In this document: positions 7,038 to 14,894 of the stretch, piece after piece | How positions within the stretch are numbered: position 1 is the stretch's first letter | Layout: every line of letters begins with the position of its first letter | Assembly (NCBI GenBank): GCA_900769975.1 | Contig: CAAGIR010000098.1 | Span: 1 to 21,162 of the forward strand | Direction: 5' to 3' | DNA from: Spirochaetia bacterium | Lineage (GTDB): Bacteria; Spirochaetota; Spirochaetia; Treponematales; Treponemataceae | DNA length: 21,162 nt | Position numbers and translations under genes: made by a program | Notes under the pieces: model-generated | Databases searched by the model: none | What the model was told of the DNA's origin: nothing | What the model saw: the letters and a program-made list of their open reading frames with translations, nothing else

Positions 7038-8690
7038 TTAGAATGAAATGTGTGTCATGCCAGTAAAAACCATAATAACACCACGTTCATCACAATAATT
7101 TATAAATTCAGTATCGGCAGGAGTTCCACCAGTTTGAATAATGGCCGTAACACCGTTTTCAATCAGATTTTTAATCGGCTGACCAAAATTTATTACAGAA
7201 TCACAAACAAGCACGTCGGCAATACATTCAGACTGTTGAAAATCTTTATTATTGTCAGATAAATGAGAAAAAGCACCATTCTGGAATTTTTCCAGACGCA
7301 TTTTTGCATCAGCCAGAACAATCTGCAATGCCCTGTCCATAGAAGTACAATTTTGAGCTATACCGACAATTGAATTATTTTTTAAAAGAATAGTACTATA
7401 AGAATTAGCACCCATAGCCAGAAGCATTCCAAATGCCATTTGATCAGCTTTTAGCTGCGAAGGTCTGTTTTTTGTGCGGATATTCCAGTGAGTAAAAAGT
7501 GAATTATCCCTGTTTTGTAAAATAATTCCACCGTTCACAAAATTTCCAGTCATTCTGTTAGATTCAACTTTTGCAGAAGGGACAAGTAAAATATCAGGAT
7601 TTTGAGATAAAATCTGCTTGGCTTCCACTGTAAAAGAAGGTGCAACAATTGCAGCAAAATTTCCTTTTACAATTTCACGTGCAGACACATCATCAATAAC
7701 TGCGCTGCATGCCAAAACAACATTAAAAATGTACTGAACATCATAAGTATAAGTTTTTACAAAAGAATCCAGAACATCTGTAGAAAGCGAAGCACCCACA
7801 ATCGAATTAAATTTTACCGCAATAGTAAAAACAGTTCCCGTAAGCGGCGTAAACTGCGTAGTAAAATCATAACCGTCGCTATTTGTCGTTTCTACTGTAT
7901 ACTGATTTTTTAAGATTTCATAAAGTGTACAAATACGTTCCCATGCAAAAGAAATGTCAGCAATAATATTATAAGATAATTTTTCATCTTTAATTTTTGG
8001 AAAACCATTCAAAGCGCCAGAAATAACAGGAGATTTGTAAATCCATCCCTGCTGATGTTCGTTTGCACCGTTCGAAAGCATCATAAATTTTTTGTACGGC
8101 CTAATAAAATAATTCAAAAAAGAACTGCTGTATTCAGAATTTTCAAGAATGGAATACGAAATACCAGAATCATAAGCCGCAATCAGATTTAATGCTTTTC
8201 CTGCCAGATAAAGTCTGAAGTCAGGCGAAATTTTATTTGTGCGCAGCTGAATAATTGCTTCTTTGTAATCGGCAGGGTCTGTCAAAATTAAAAGATTACT
8301 GTAATTTGAAAAAGAATTACGCAAAATGGAAGATAATTGAAAACATTCCATATTGCTTTTGATTTTATCATTAGAAAGTGAATAAACATCTCCAATTTTT
8401 GGCGTTACATTCATACAAACTATGTAAATGTTGTTATCACTTTCTTCATTTGAAGAATATTCATCAGGATAGCGTGTAAACAAAATTCTGCGTATTAACT
8501 GTGATGTTTCATTAACAAAAAGCGAATTTAAAGTAAGGCCAGGTTCGTGAATAACAGGAATGTTTTCTTTTTCCAAGATGGATTTAGTCTTATTGGCAGA
8601 TAAAATATTCCAGCCCGCAGAATTCAAATAAGACGCAAATTCCAAAAGATTATCTGTATTTTCAACATGAACAATAGCATTTTTAGTCAT
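7038..8690 (-). CDS. Degenerate PurH-like protein (AICAR transformylase / IMP cyclohydrolase family)
   Basis: The 550-residue protein follows the PurH plan from end to end but has lost most of its chemistry. The N-terminal MGS-like part has SANKT (31-35) where PurH has STGGT, and the following K-T-L-H-P segment of the cyclohydrolase site is absent. In the transformylase part NPHQ has become NEHQ (210-213). The catalytic Lys-His pair appears as Lys293-Phe294 (KFNSIVG for KHNNPCG). The end is well kept: a glycine-rich QTGGTP near 518 and a final VFTGMTH. The reading frame is intact over the full length, arguing against a dead gene. The TTG at 8714 is rejected in favour of ATG 8690, which sits just after a -10 box. 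It heads a likely operon with mraY. Whether it binds a nucleotide or folate is unknown. Confidence 0.8.
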   Translation of the reverse strand: MTKNAIVHVENTDNLLEFASYLNSAGWNILSANKTKSILEKENIPVIHEPGLTLNSLFVNETSQLIRRILFTRYPDEYSSNEESDNNIYIVCMNVTPKIGDVYSLSNDKIKSNMECFQLSSILRNSFSNYSNLLILTDPADYKEAIIQLRTNKISPDFRLYLAGKALNLIAAYDSGISYSILENSEYSSSFLNYFIRPYKKFMMLSNGANEHQQGWIYKSPVISGALNGFPKIKDEKLSYNIIADISFAWERICTLYEILKNQYTVETTNSDGYDFTTQFTPLTGTVFTIAVKFNSIVGASLSTDVLDSFVKTYTYDVQYIFNVVLACSAVIDDVSAREIVKGNFAAIVAPSFTVEAKQILSQNPDILLVPSAKVESNRMTGNFVNGGIILQNRDNSLFTHWNIRTKNRPSQLKADQMAFGMLLAMGANSYSTILLKNNSIVGIAQNCTSMDRALQIVLADAKMRLEKFQNGAFSHLSDNNKDFQQSECIADVLVCDSVINFGQPIKNLIENGVTAIIQTGGTPADTEFINYCDERGVIMVFTGMTHISF

Positions 8691-8702
8691 AAAACTATTG
8701 TA
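8691..8702 (-). promoter_or_regulatory. -10 box predicted to give a leaderless mRNA for the PurH-like gene
   Basis: On the minus strand TACAAT (forward 8697-8702) is preceded by TTTGG and followed by AGTTTT and the ATG at 8690, only 6 nt later. A 17-bp spacer would put a weak TTTTCA at -35; a better TTGACC is 25 bp away, too far. No Shine-Dalgarno precedes the ATG. Confidence 0.4.
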
Positions 8703-8861
8703 CCAAAAAAACAAATAATTGAAAATGGGTCAACAACACACCCAACAGGTGTGCAGGCACCCACAAGTCCCCGCACACCGCAGACTCACCGCAGACTCAC
8801 CGCAGACTCACCGCAGACTCACCGCAGGTGTCCACAGCAAGCACACCTCAGATGTCCACCA
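8703..8861. other. C-rich intergenic segment between xylB and the PurH-like gene
   Basis: This gap holds a hairpin CACACC/GGTGTG (8737-8753, 5-nt loop), the 11-bp tandem array at 8777-8827, and one copy of TGTCCACCACT (starting 8853). A second copy lies at 8885-8895 inside the end of xylB, so the xylB stop codon falls between two copies. It is much richer in C on the forward strand than its surroundings. No gene is seen. Confidence 0.5.
8777..8827. repeat. 11-bp tandem repeat, about 4.6 copies
   Basis: The unit ACCGCAGACTC is repeated perfectly at 8777, 8788, 8799 and 8810, followed by a partial ACCGCAG at 8821-8827. There are no spacers, so it is not a CRISPR. It lies downstream of xylB and upstream of the PurH-like gene. 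Perfect identity suggests recent slippage, so copy number may vary between strains. Confidence 0.95.
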
Positions 8862-10346
8862 CTATTTATAAAGCGGAGTCAAAGTGTCCACCACTTTAGA
8901 GTATTCATTATACGCATCATTATATTTAGCAACATTTTCAGCAATTGGATTTGCACTTTTTGATTCATCCAGCTTAATATGCTCAGCACACAACTGTGCA
9001 ATATCGCATTTTCCCGACAGATTTTTCAAACACCACAAAGCCTGAACAGCACCACCCAGCGCAGCCGCCTCGTCCAGAGCAGGCACACGAATCGGCAAAT
9101 TCATAATATCAGCAGCAATCTGACGCCACAAAGGAGATTTAGAGCCACCACCAATCAAGCGAATTTCTTTAGGCTCAAAACCAAGCTTGCGGAAAGCATC
9201 CAGACCACCGCGCATAGCAAAAACCGCACTTTCCAAAGAAGCACGAGCAATATTTGCACGATTAGTATTTGCAGCAGTCAAACCAGTAATGCTAGCACGA
9301 CCGTTTGGAAGGTTAGGAGTACGTTCCCCATTAAAGAAAGGAATTACCAGAACACCCTCAGAACCACAAGGAGCATTAGCAGCTTCACCGTCAAGTTCCT
9401 TAACATCCATCTGGAAAAGACCGCGCACAAATTCTGTAGCCACAGTACAGTTCATGGTACATAAAAGAGGAAGCCAACCGCCAGTAGAAGAACAGAAACC
9501 ACTCAAACCATTCACAGGATCAGCAATAGGTTTATCAGAATAACCGTACAAAGTACCCGAAGTTCCCATAGACATAGTCAAAAATCCGTCAGCAACAGTA
9601 CCAGTACCCACAGCACCCATCATATTGTCGCCACCACCAGCAGAAACAGGAATACCTTCAGGAATACCATAAGCCGCCGCAGCCTGAGCCGAAACTTTAC
9701 CGCAAGGAGCAGAAGGAGAAATAAGCTCAGGTAAAATAGAAAGCAAATTTTCATCTATTATGTTACATATTTTTTTTGACCATTCGCGTTTTTTAGAATC
9801 AAACAAAGCAGTTCCCGAAGCATCACCATATTCCATCACATATTCGCCAGTAAGTTTCCAGTTCAAATAATCGTGAGGAAGCATAACATACCGCAGCTTA
9901 GCAAAAGCGTCAGGCTTATTGCGTTTAAGCCACAAAATTTTAGGAGCAGTAAAGCCAGGCAGCATCAAATTACCCAGAGCATCAACCACAGCCTTGTCAC
10001 CGCCAGCCGCCTCAGTAATCATTTTACATTCTTCAGTAGTACTAGTATCATTCCAAAGTTTAATATTATAAAGTGCATTACCATCTTTATCCAAAGGAAC
10101 AAAACCATGCTGCTGCCCAGAAACACCAATCGCTTCAATCGTTTTTTTATTATCAGCCGAAAGTTTTCCAAAACAAACTTCAAGCCCTTTATTAAACCAT
10201 TCAGTTTTCTGTTCTCTTGTACCGTCATTTTCCGAAATCAATTCCATAGGACAAGAAGATTTTTCAATTATTTCCTTTTTTTCATAATCGTAAATTACGA
10301 CTTTCATACTTTGTGTTCCCAGGTCAATTCCTGCAACAGTTTTCAT
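8862..10346 (-). CDS. xylB: Xylulokinase (FGGY-family sugar kinase)
   Basis: A 494-residue cytoplasmic kinase that phosphorylates D-xylulose to xylulose 5-phosphate for the pentose phosphate pathway. Typical signatures: GIDLGTQSMK at residues 5-14, GVSGQQHGFV, the catalytic Asp240 in AGGGDNMMGA, LSMGTSGT, NGERTPNLPNGRA and GGGSKSPLWRQI near the end. Length and order fit XylB rather than glycerol kinase or rhamnulokinase, because of SGQQHG and the NGERTP motif. GGAGG 6 nt before ATG 10346 decides the start; a longer in-frame ATG at 10406 runs into the GC-rich leader and is rejected. No xylose isomerase or transporter is nearby. The final codons VVDT are mirrored as a repeat after the stop. Confidence 0.95.
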   Translation of the reverse strand: MKTVAGIDLGTQSMKVVIYDYEKKEIIEKSSCPMELISENDGTREQKTEWFNKGLEVCFGKLSADNKKTIEAIGVSGQQHGFVPLDKDGNALYNIKLWNDTSTTEECKMITEAAGGDKAVVDALGNLMLPGFTAPKILWLKRNKPDAFAKLRYVMLPHDYLNWKLTGEYVMEYGDASGTALFDSKKREWSKKICNIIDENLLSILPELISPSAPCGKVSAQAAAAYGIPEGIPVSAGGGDNMMGAVGTGTVADGFLTMSMGTSGTLYGYSDKPIADPVNGLSGFCSSTGGWLPLLCTMNCTVATEFVRGLFQMDVKELDGEAANAPCGSEGVLVIPFFNGERTPNLPNGRASITGLTAANTNRANIARASLESAVFAMRGGLDAFRKLGFEPKEIRLIGGGSKSPLWRQIAADIMNLPIRVPALDEAAALGGAVQALWCLKNLSGKCDIAQLCAEHIKLDESKSANPIAENVAKYNDAYNEYSKVVDTLTPLYK

Positions 10347-10389
10347 TTTATGCCTCCAATAATGCATTTTATAGTTTTCATATTTATCT

Positions 10390-10506
10390 GGAGCTTCCCC
10401 ACTCACTTCGCTGCGCTCCGTTCGGGGTCGGGCCTTCCGCTATTCCGCTGTCGCTCCAGCCGCTTCCCTCGCTTCGCTCAGTCCAGTGGCCGCTACGCGT
10501 AGCTCC
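10390..10506. repeat. GC-rich palindromic element in the xylB leader
   Basis: A sharply bounded GC-rich segment. Its ends, GGAGCT (10390-10395) and AGCTCC (10501-10506), are inverted repeats of each other; a perfect 12-bp palindrome, GCTACGCGTAGC, is at 10492-10503. The interior is full of CGCT/TTCGCT words and contains GGGGTCGGGCCTTCCGCT (10424-10441). From memory, similar GC-rich runs with CCCGACCC and AGCGGAA words are dispersed in intergenic DNA of some Bacteroidetes and treponemes; identity with those needs a search. If the promoter at 10541-10569 is right, the element would be transcribed into the xylB leader and fold strongly. Confidence 0.55.
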
Positions 10507-10540
10507 ACGCCCTAAGCCATTTCTTAAGACAATATACAAA

Positions 10541-10569
10541 AGTCTAAAACCAAAAAATCACCTAGTCAA
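10541..10569 (-). promoter_or_regulatory. Candidate xylB promoter
   Basis: On the minus strand TTGACT (forward 10564-10569), a 17-bp spacer and TAGACT (forward 10541-10546). The -35 is good, the -10 modest; TATATT a little downstream is an alternative -10 but is poorly spaced. Transcription from here gives a leader of about 190 nt that includes the GC-rich element. The rest of the 265-bp gap (10347-10611) shows nothing else. Confidence 0.4.
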
Positions 10570-10611
10570 GGGGGAAATTACCTTATTTTTTCTCTCAACC
10601 GTACGCAACAC

Positions 10612-11349
10612 TCACACACTGTGAACATCACCATTATTCTTTTCCACTTCCAGCCTGTCCAATTTCTTAAAAAAGCAAATCAAAAAAGGAATAGACGCAA
10701 TGGAACTCAGCACATCAGCAACAAACTGAGCCGTTTCCACACCAGTTAATCCAAAAATCCTTGGTAAAATTAAAATTGCCGGAATAAAAAACACCCCCTG
10801 CCTGTTCATAGAAAGGAACGTTGCCGATTTTATATGCCTTGTAGACTGCATCAGCATATTTGTACCCACAATCAAAGGATGAAACGGCATAAAAGCAACC
10901 TGCCAGCGTAAAGCCGTCACACCGATGCCAATCGCCATATCATCATTTATAAAAGCCCTTAAAATAGGATGTGCAAAAATAAAAATCACCACCGCAAGAA
11001 AAGTCATCAGCGAAGAACCACTCAAAACCATAAACCAATACGATTTTTTTACACGATCATAACGTTTAGCCCCGTAATTGTAACCGCTTACAGGCGAAAA
11101 TCCCTGCCCGATTCCTATCATAATGCTGGCAACAAACATTAAAATTTTCGTCGCAATAGACATTGCAGCCACAGCTGCACTTGCCTGCGTATTGATTAGC
11201 GACACAAAAAAAGTATCCGCCATGTTATAAATAGAAGTTACAAGCATGGAAATGACAGTTGGAATTGCAAGCGTTGTGACTAACTTGGAAACAGGAGTGT
11301 TTACCATTTTATTATATTGTTCTTCAGCAGAAATTGTTACATCACTCAT
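10612..11349 (-). CDS. MATE-family transporter reduced to one hybrid lobe
   Basis: The 245-residue protein belongs to the MATE/MepA-like exporters, which use ion gradients to expel organic compounds and normally have about 450 residues and 12 TM helices in two lobes. Here only six helices remain. Residues 18-57 match the family's first helix (LAIPTVISMLVTSIYNMADT). From about 61 on (AAMSIATKILMF, then IGIGQGFSPVSGYNYGAK near 78-95, and LSMNRQGVFFIPAILILP) the match is to the C-lobe from TM8 on. So about 200 residues appear missing in frame, joined near 58-63 (ASAAVAAMS). No frameshift or stop is present. No good Shine-Dalgarno precedes ATG 11349. It follows dusB by 78 nt on the same strand. 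Confidence 0.8.
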   Translation of the reverse strand: MSDVTISAEEQYNKMVNTPVSKLVTTLAIPTVISMLVTSIYNMADTFFVSLINTQASAAVAAMSIATKILMFVASIMIGIGQGFSPVSGYNYGAKRYDRVKKSYWFMVLSGSSLMTFLAVVIFIFAHPILRAFINDDMAIGIGVTALRWQVAFMPFHPLIVGTNMLMQSTRHIKSATFLSMNRQGVFFIPAILILPRIFGLTGVETAQFVADVLSSIASIPFLICFFKKLDRLEVEKNNGDVHSV

Positions 11350-11427
11350 AACAGAAAATTTATCACAACTTTTTCTTTTTTTCTATTTAAAAATTTGTTT
11401 TATTCACTTATTCAGATTACTGTTAGC

Positions 11428-12447
11428 TCAACAAAAACTGGAAAAAATATCTTTATAAGCCTGCACAGTATCAGCATGAACAATTTTTGCCCGCAATTCA
11501 GCACCGTTTTGAATGCCCTTCGAATAAGCCGCAAAACGCTTCCTCATTTCCAGGCACGCATGTTTTTCAGAAGTTTCATTCACCAGTCGTTCCAGTTCCC
11601 TAAAACCTGTTTTTATGCGTTCTTCAGCAGGAACAGGCTCGAAACTGCCAGTCGTAAGCAAAGAAACAGTATCTTTAAAAATAAAAGGATTTCCCATAGC
11701 ACCGCGTGCAAACATTACCCCGTCCACACCAGTCTGTTCAAGCATTTTTTTTGCATCTTCTGGCTTAAACAAATCACCAGACCCAAACACACAAATATGC
11801 TGATTATTTTCATTTTCCTCAATATTTTTTACAAGAGAAACTAGTTCTTTCATTATATTCCAGTCAGAATGACCTTCATATCCCTGAGCTTTTGTCCTCG
11901 GGTGAATAGTTATTGCCTGCGCTCCGCCTTCTTTTGCCGCAAGAGCCGCTTCTTTCCAAGTTATAAGCTTTTGTTCCCACCCGGAACGTATTTTCACAGT
12001 TACAGGGATTTCTTTATCACTTTCTTCTTTTACAGCCTGCACTACCGCCTTTACAATTTTATAAAGCCTGTCAGGATCTCTTGTAAGTGCAGAACCCGCT
12101 CCAGTTTTTACAATTTTTGGAACAGGACAACCGCAATTAATGTCAATAACTTCGCAGCGTGTTTTTTGCAGAACAATTTTTGCAGCCTGAGCCATTACCT
12201 CTTCCTGCCCGCCAAAAATCTGCACAGCATAAGACTTTTCGTTATAGCCACGCTTCATCAGAATTTCTGTTTTAAGATTATTTCTTACAAGCGCTTCCGA
12301 ACTTACCATCTCGGTATAAGTAAATGCAGCGCCGTTTTCCACACAGACAGAACGAAACGCCGCATCACTGTAACCCGCTACAGGTGCCAAAAAGAGATTT
12401 CCGCTTAATTCAACATTTCCAATTTTTACAGGATGATAAAGACTCAT
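11428..12447 (-). CDS. dusB: tRNA-dihydrouridine synthase
   Basis: A 339-residue FMN-dependent TIM-barrel enzyme that reduces uridines in the tRNA D-loop using NADPH. The FMN-site motif LAPVAGYSDAAFR is at about 20-32. The catalytic cysteine is Cys107 in INCGCPVPKIVKTGAGSAL. Further flavin/RNA contacts are KIRSGW (about 153-158), ITIHPRTKAQGYEGHSDW and, near residue 243, GVMFARGAMGNPFIF. DusB is the best class by length and by the GCP..K...GAGSAL form, but class (A, B or C) is by similarity only. ATG 12447 lies 6 nt after the tatD stop without a clear Shine-Dalgarno, suggesting translational coupling. Confidence 0.93.
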   Translation of the reverse strand: MSLYHPVKIGNVELSGNLFLAPVAGYSDAAFRSVCVENGAAFTYTEMVSSEALVRNNLKTEILMKRGYNEKSYAVQIFGGQEEVMAQAAKIVLQKTRCEVIDINCGCPVPKIVKTGAGSALTRDPDRLYKIVKAVVQAVKEESDKEIPVTVKIRSGWEQKLITWKEAALAAKEGGAQAITIHPRTKAQGYEGHSDWNIMKELVSLVKNIEENENNQHICVFGSGDLFKPEDAKKMLEQTGVDGVMFARGAMGNPFIFKDTVSLLTTGSFEPVPAEERIKTGFRELERLVNETSEKHACLEMRKRFAAYSKGIQNGAELRAKIVHADTVQAYKDIFSSFC

Positions 12448-12453
12448 TTAAAA

Positions 12454-13230
12454 TTATTCAGGAAGATTAAATGCCTTACAGCTGTTTTTCCAAAGCTGTT
12501 CACTTAATTCTTCTATATCCATATCAAGCATTTCTGCAAGAAATTTCGCAGTAGAAGGCAGATATTTTGGCATAGTACGTTTCTTTTCCCTGAATTCAGC
12601 AGGAATCATAAAAGGACTTTCTGTTTCTATTAAAATTCTGTCTACAGGCAGATTCATAACCGTTTCATGCAGATTTCTTGCATTTCTATAAGTTAAATTT
12701 CCTGCAAAACTAAACCAAATGTTTTTATCAAGACATTTTTTTGCATAAGCGGCATCTTCAGAATAACAATGCAAAATTGCACCTGCATCAGGCATGCGTT
12801 CTGTTAAAACATCATAAACATCACGACCTGCATCACGATTATGAATGATTACAGGAAGATTATGCGCCTGAGCAATCTCCAGTTGAGTTATAAACAATTC
12901 AATTTGCGATCTTTTATCACCAAACTGTTTAAAATAATCAAGTCCAGTTTCACCTACAGCAACAACATTAGGCAAAGAAAGAGACTTTTCAATTGTGTTA
13001 ATCCAATCTGCACCAGGATTTGTTACTTCAGACGGGGCCACACCCACCGCATGATAAATTCCAGAAATATTTTTTAAATGTGCATAATTTTTTGTAAAAT
13101 CATACAGACTGTTATTAATGCTGACAATACGTGCAACTCCAGCCTGTTTTGCCTGCTGTATAACACGCAATTGTTCAATAGGATCATCGTATATAAGCCC
13201 GATGTGAGCGTGAGTATCAAATAACTTCAT
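12454..13230 (-). CDS. tatD: TatD-family metal-dependent hydrolase
   Basis: A 258-residue amidohydrolase-fold nuclease of the TatD/YcfH type, likely acting on DNA (3'-5' exonuclease or AP sites) in the cytoplasm. Metal ligands: His7 and His9 in DTHAHIG, Glu94 in GETGLDYF, a His in IIHNRDAG (about 128-135) and a His in ILHCYSED (about 154-161). The last ligand motif, usually ETD-x-P, is ETESP here with Glu204 in place of Asp. GGGAG 7 nt before ATG 13230 fixes the start; the upstream ATG at 13263 is rejected. It forms an operon with dusB. A perfect palindrome GTTTGC-AAC-GCAAAC (13256-13270) lies just upstream and might be an operator. Confidence 0.92.
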   Translation of the reverse strand: MKLFDTHAHIGLIYDDPIEQLRVIQQAKQAGVARIVSINNSLYDFTKNYAHLKNISGIYHAVGVAPSEVTNPGADWINTIEKSLSLPNVVAVGETGLDYFKQFGDKRSQIELFITQLEIAQAHNLPVIIHNRDAGRDVYDVLTERMPDAGAILHCYSEDAAYAKKCLDKNIWFSFAGNLTYRNARNLHETVMNLPVDRILIETESPFMIPAEFREKKRTMPKYLPSTAKFLAEMLDMDIEELSEQLWKNSCKAFNLPE

Positions 13231-13255
13231 GGCTTTTCTCCCAAATAAATAATAA

Positions 13256-13270
13256 GTTTGCAACGCAAAC
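13256..13270. promoter_or_regulatory. Palindrome upstream of tatD, operator-like
   Basis: GTTTGC-AAC-GCAAAC, 6-bp perfect arms, 25 bp before the tatD start codon. In the tatD mRNA it could also form a small hairpin ahead of the ribosome site. The rest of the 221-bp gap to 13451 holds the promoter at 13414-13443 and no further gene. I see no confident promoter for tatD itself. Confidence 0.35.
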
Positions 13271-13413
13271 CCGACAGATAAATAAAGGATAAAAATTTTG
13301 ATTTTTTCAGGCAGTCCCGATTGTTAATCTTTATCTTTTCATTAAAGATGGGACATGTATATACCGATAATTTAACATAGGAATTAAAAACCGTCAAATA
13401 GAATTTTGTGAAT

Positions 13414-13451
13414 TTGACATAAAATATTACTGTGTGATATAATTTAAGTGT
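13414..13451 (+). promoter_or_regulatory. Consensus promoter predicted to give a leaderless M23 mRNA
   Basis: TTGACA (13414-13419), 18-bp spacer containing TGTG, TATAAT (13438-13443). Both hexamers are perfect. The ATG at 13452 begins 8 nt after the -10 box and no Shine-Dalgarno lies between. The sequence TATAATTTAAG is shared exactly with the promoter at 15471-15508. Confidence 0.75.
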
Positions 13452-14477
13452 ATGCCTAAAACTCAAAAAGCAATTAAAAAAATGGAAAAACGCCTTGCCT
13501 CAAAGTTTACAAAAGGATTTGGATCATTTTTTAAATCTATAGGAATGATCTTTGTCCATGTATTCAAAGTTTTAGACAGCAAGCTTACCATCATGATTGT
13601 TCCGCACTCCAATGGCAAAGTCATAAACATTCAAACAAATGTTTTTGCAATGATTCTTACATTTTTCATTTCGGTTGGAGTTTTAGCATCATTCTTTTAT
13701 TTTAATAACCGTTCACTTTCAAAAAACAACGAAATATCTTCCCTGCTTGAACAAAACAGAGAAACACTTGCAAGTTTAGACGAACTTCGTGATGAAAATG
13801 CAAATCTTTTTCAAGCTGCAAAACGATTTCAAACATCACTTTCACAAAGCCTTTCTTTGCTCGGCATAGAACAGGTAAAATCAAAAAATGACGTATCTTC
13901 ATCAAACAGCGACCTGGCTTCCCTGTTCAGTTCCACAGAAATGGCACAAGGTTCCACTCGTGAAGTTGCCGACATAAAAGAACTTACAACATATCTTGAA
14001 GACGCTGTAAAACCAATTGAACAGATTGGAAAAATGCTTAAAACACAGCAAAACCTCTTTACAGAAATCCCAAGTATTTGTCCTGTAAAAAATCCAAATT
14101 ACCACATTTCCATGCAATTTGGTCCAAATATCCATCCTTTACATGGTAACTGGTACATTCACAAAGGAATTGACTTTTCTACCTGGCGTTCTGGTGATCC
14201 AGTCGTGGCAACAGCTTCTGGTCAGGTTGTTACGGTTGCTTTTGATAACAGTTTCGGTAATTATATCGTTATCAAGCATAATCATGGTATGTATACACGT
14301 TATGCCCACTTAAATTCTTTCAGAGTAAAAAAAGGTCAAACAGTAGATCAAGGTGATATAATAGGAACAATCGGTAACACTGGTATTTCAACAGGACCTC
14401 ACCTCCATTACGAAATCCACATTGGTTCAGATGTAGTTGACCCGGCAAAATATATAAACATTAATTTATCAAAATAG
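13452..14477 (+). CDS. M23-family peptidoglycan endopeptidase (membrane-anchored)
   Basis: A 341-residue membrane-anchored peptidase of the LytM/M23 type, which cuts peptide cross-links in peptidoglycan. A basic cytoplasmic N-terminus of about 60 residues precedes one TM helix (about 64-86), then a coiled coil (about 90-150), a linker, and the catalytic domain from about 215 to the end. Zinc-site motifs are complete: HKGIDFS (H-x-x-x-D), YAHL, and the final HLHYEI (H-x-H). Intact metal residues suggest an active enzyme. It lies 6 nt before the bactofilin gene. The pairing of an M23 peptidase with a bactofilin is well known in curved and helical bacteria (for example Csd1/CcmA in Helicobacter), so a role in cell shape is a fair inference. 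Confidence 0.93.
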   Translation: MPKTQKAIKKMEKRLASKFTKGFGSFFKSIGMIFVHVFKVLDSKLTIMIVPHSNGKVINIQTNVFAMILTFFISVGVLASFFYFNNRSLSKNNEISSLLEQNRETLASLDELRDENANLFQAAKRFQTSLSQSLSLLGIEQVKSKNDVSSSNSDLASLFSSTEMAQGSTREVADIKELTTYLEDAVKPIEQIGKMLKTQQNLFTEIPSICPVKNPNYHISMQFGPNIHPLHGNWYIHKGIDFSTWRSGDPVVATASGQVVTVAFDNSFGNYIVIKHNHGMYTRYAHLNSFRVKKGQTVDQGDIIGTIGNTGISTGPHLHYEIHIGSDVVDPAKYININLSK

Positions 14478-14483
14478 GTTCTT

Positions 14484-14894
14484 ATGGCTTTACGATTTGA
14501 TGATATCTCCATTAACACAATTATAGGACATGGTTCTGCAATAACTGGCAATATAAAAATTAACGGCTTTGTGCGCATTGATGGTGATATTGACGGAAAC
14601 CTAGAAACAGACGGTAATATAATCCTTGGTGAAAATGCACGTATTCGTGGAAACATCAAGGCAAAATCTGTTATTGTAGGCGGAATTGTACTGGGCAACA
14701 TAGAAGCAATTGAAAGCGTAAAAATTCTTTCGCAGTCGGTTGTTGTTGGTGACATTATTTCGCACAAAGTACAGGTGGAACAGTCGGCAATTATTCATGG
14801 TCACTTTATTTCCATAAAAGATGATGAAAAATTTACGCAGACCTCGTCAGAATATTTGCAGTCTATCGCAATCAAGCAAAAGGTTACTCTGTAA
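14484..14894 (+). CDS. Bactofilin (polymer-forming cytoskeletal protein)
   Basis: A 136-residue bactofilin (DUF583). The core, about residues 12-115, is a right-handed beta helix read from regular short repeats with alternating Gly and hydrophobic residues (ITGNIKINGFVRIDGDIDGN, then further rungs to about 105). The short flanks, an N-terminal ALRFDDISIN and a hydrophilic C-terminal tail, are typical. Bactofilins polymerise without nucleotide at the inner membrane and position cell-wall enzymes. The start at 14484 follows AGG 6 nt after the M23 gene, and the next gene begins directly at its stop, so the three genes form a tight operon. Confidence 0.93.
   Translation: MALRFDDISINTIIGHGSAITGNIKINGFVRIDGDIDGNLETDGNIILGENARIRGNIKAKSVIVGGIVLGNIEAIESVKILSQSVVVGDIISHKVQVEQSAIIHGHFISIKDDEKFTQTSSEYLQSIAIKQKVTL

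Noticed and set aside
8777..8827. CRISPR array
   Set aside because: The units are 11 bp and directly adjacent, with no spacers and no cas genes nearby.
10347..10406. N-terminal extension of xylulokinase from the upstream ATG
   Set aside because: GGAGG stands just before ATG 10346, the family begins at that Met, and the extension reads into the GC-rich island.
13227..13466. 79-codon ORF on the minus strand overlapping the tatD start
   Set aside because: It covers the promoter region of the M23 gene and overlaps tatD in another frame; no family features.
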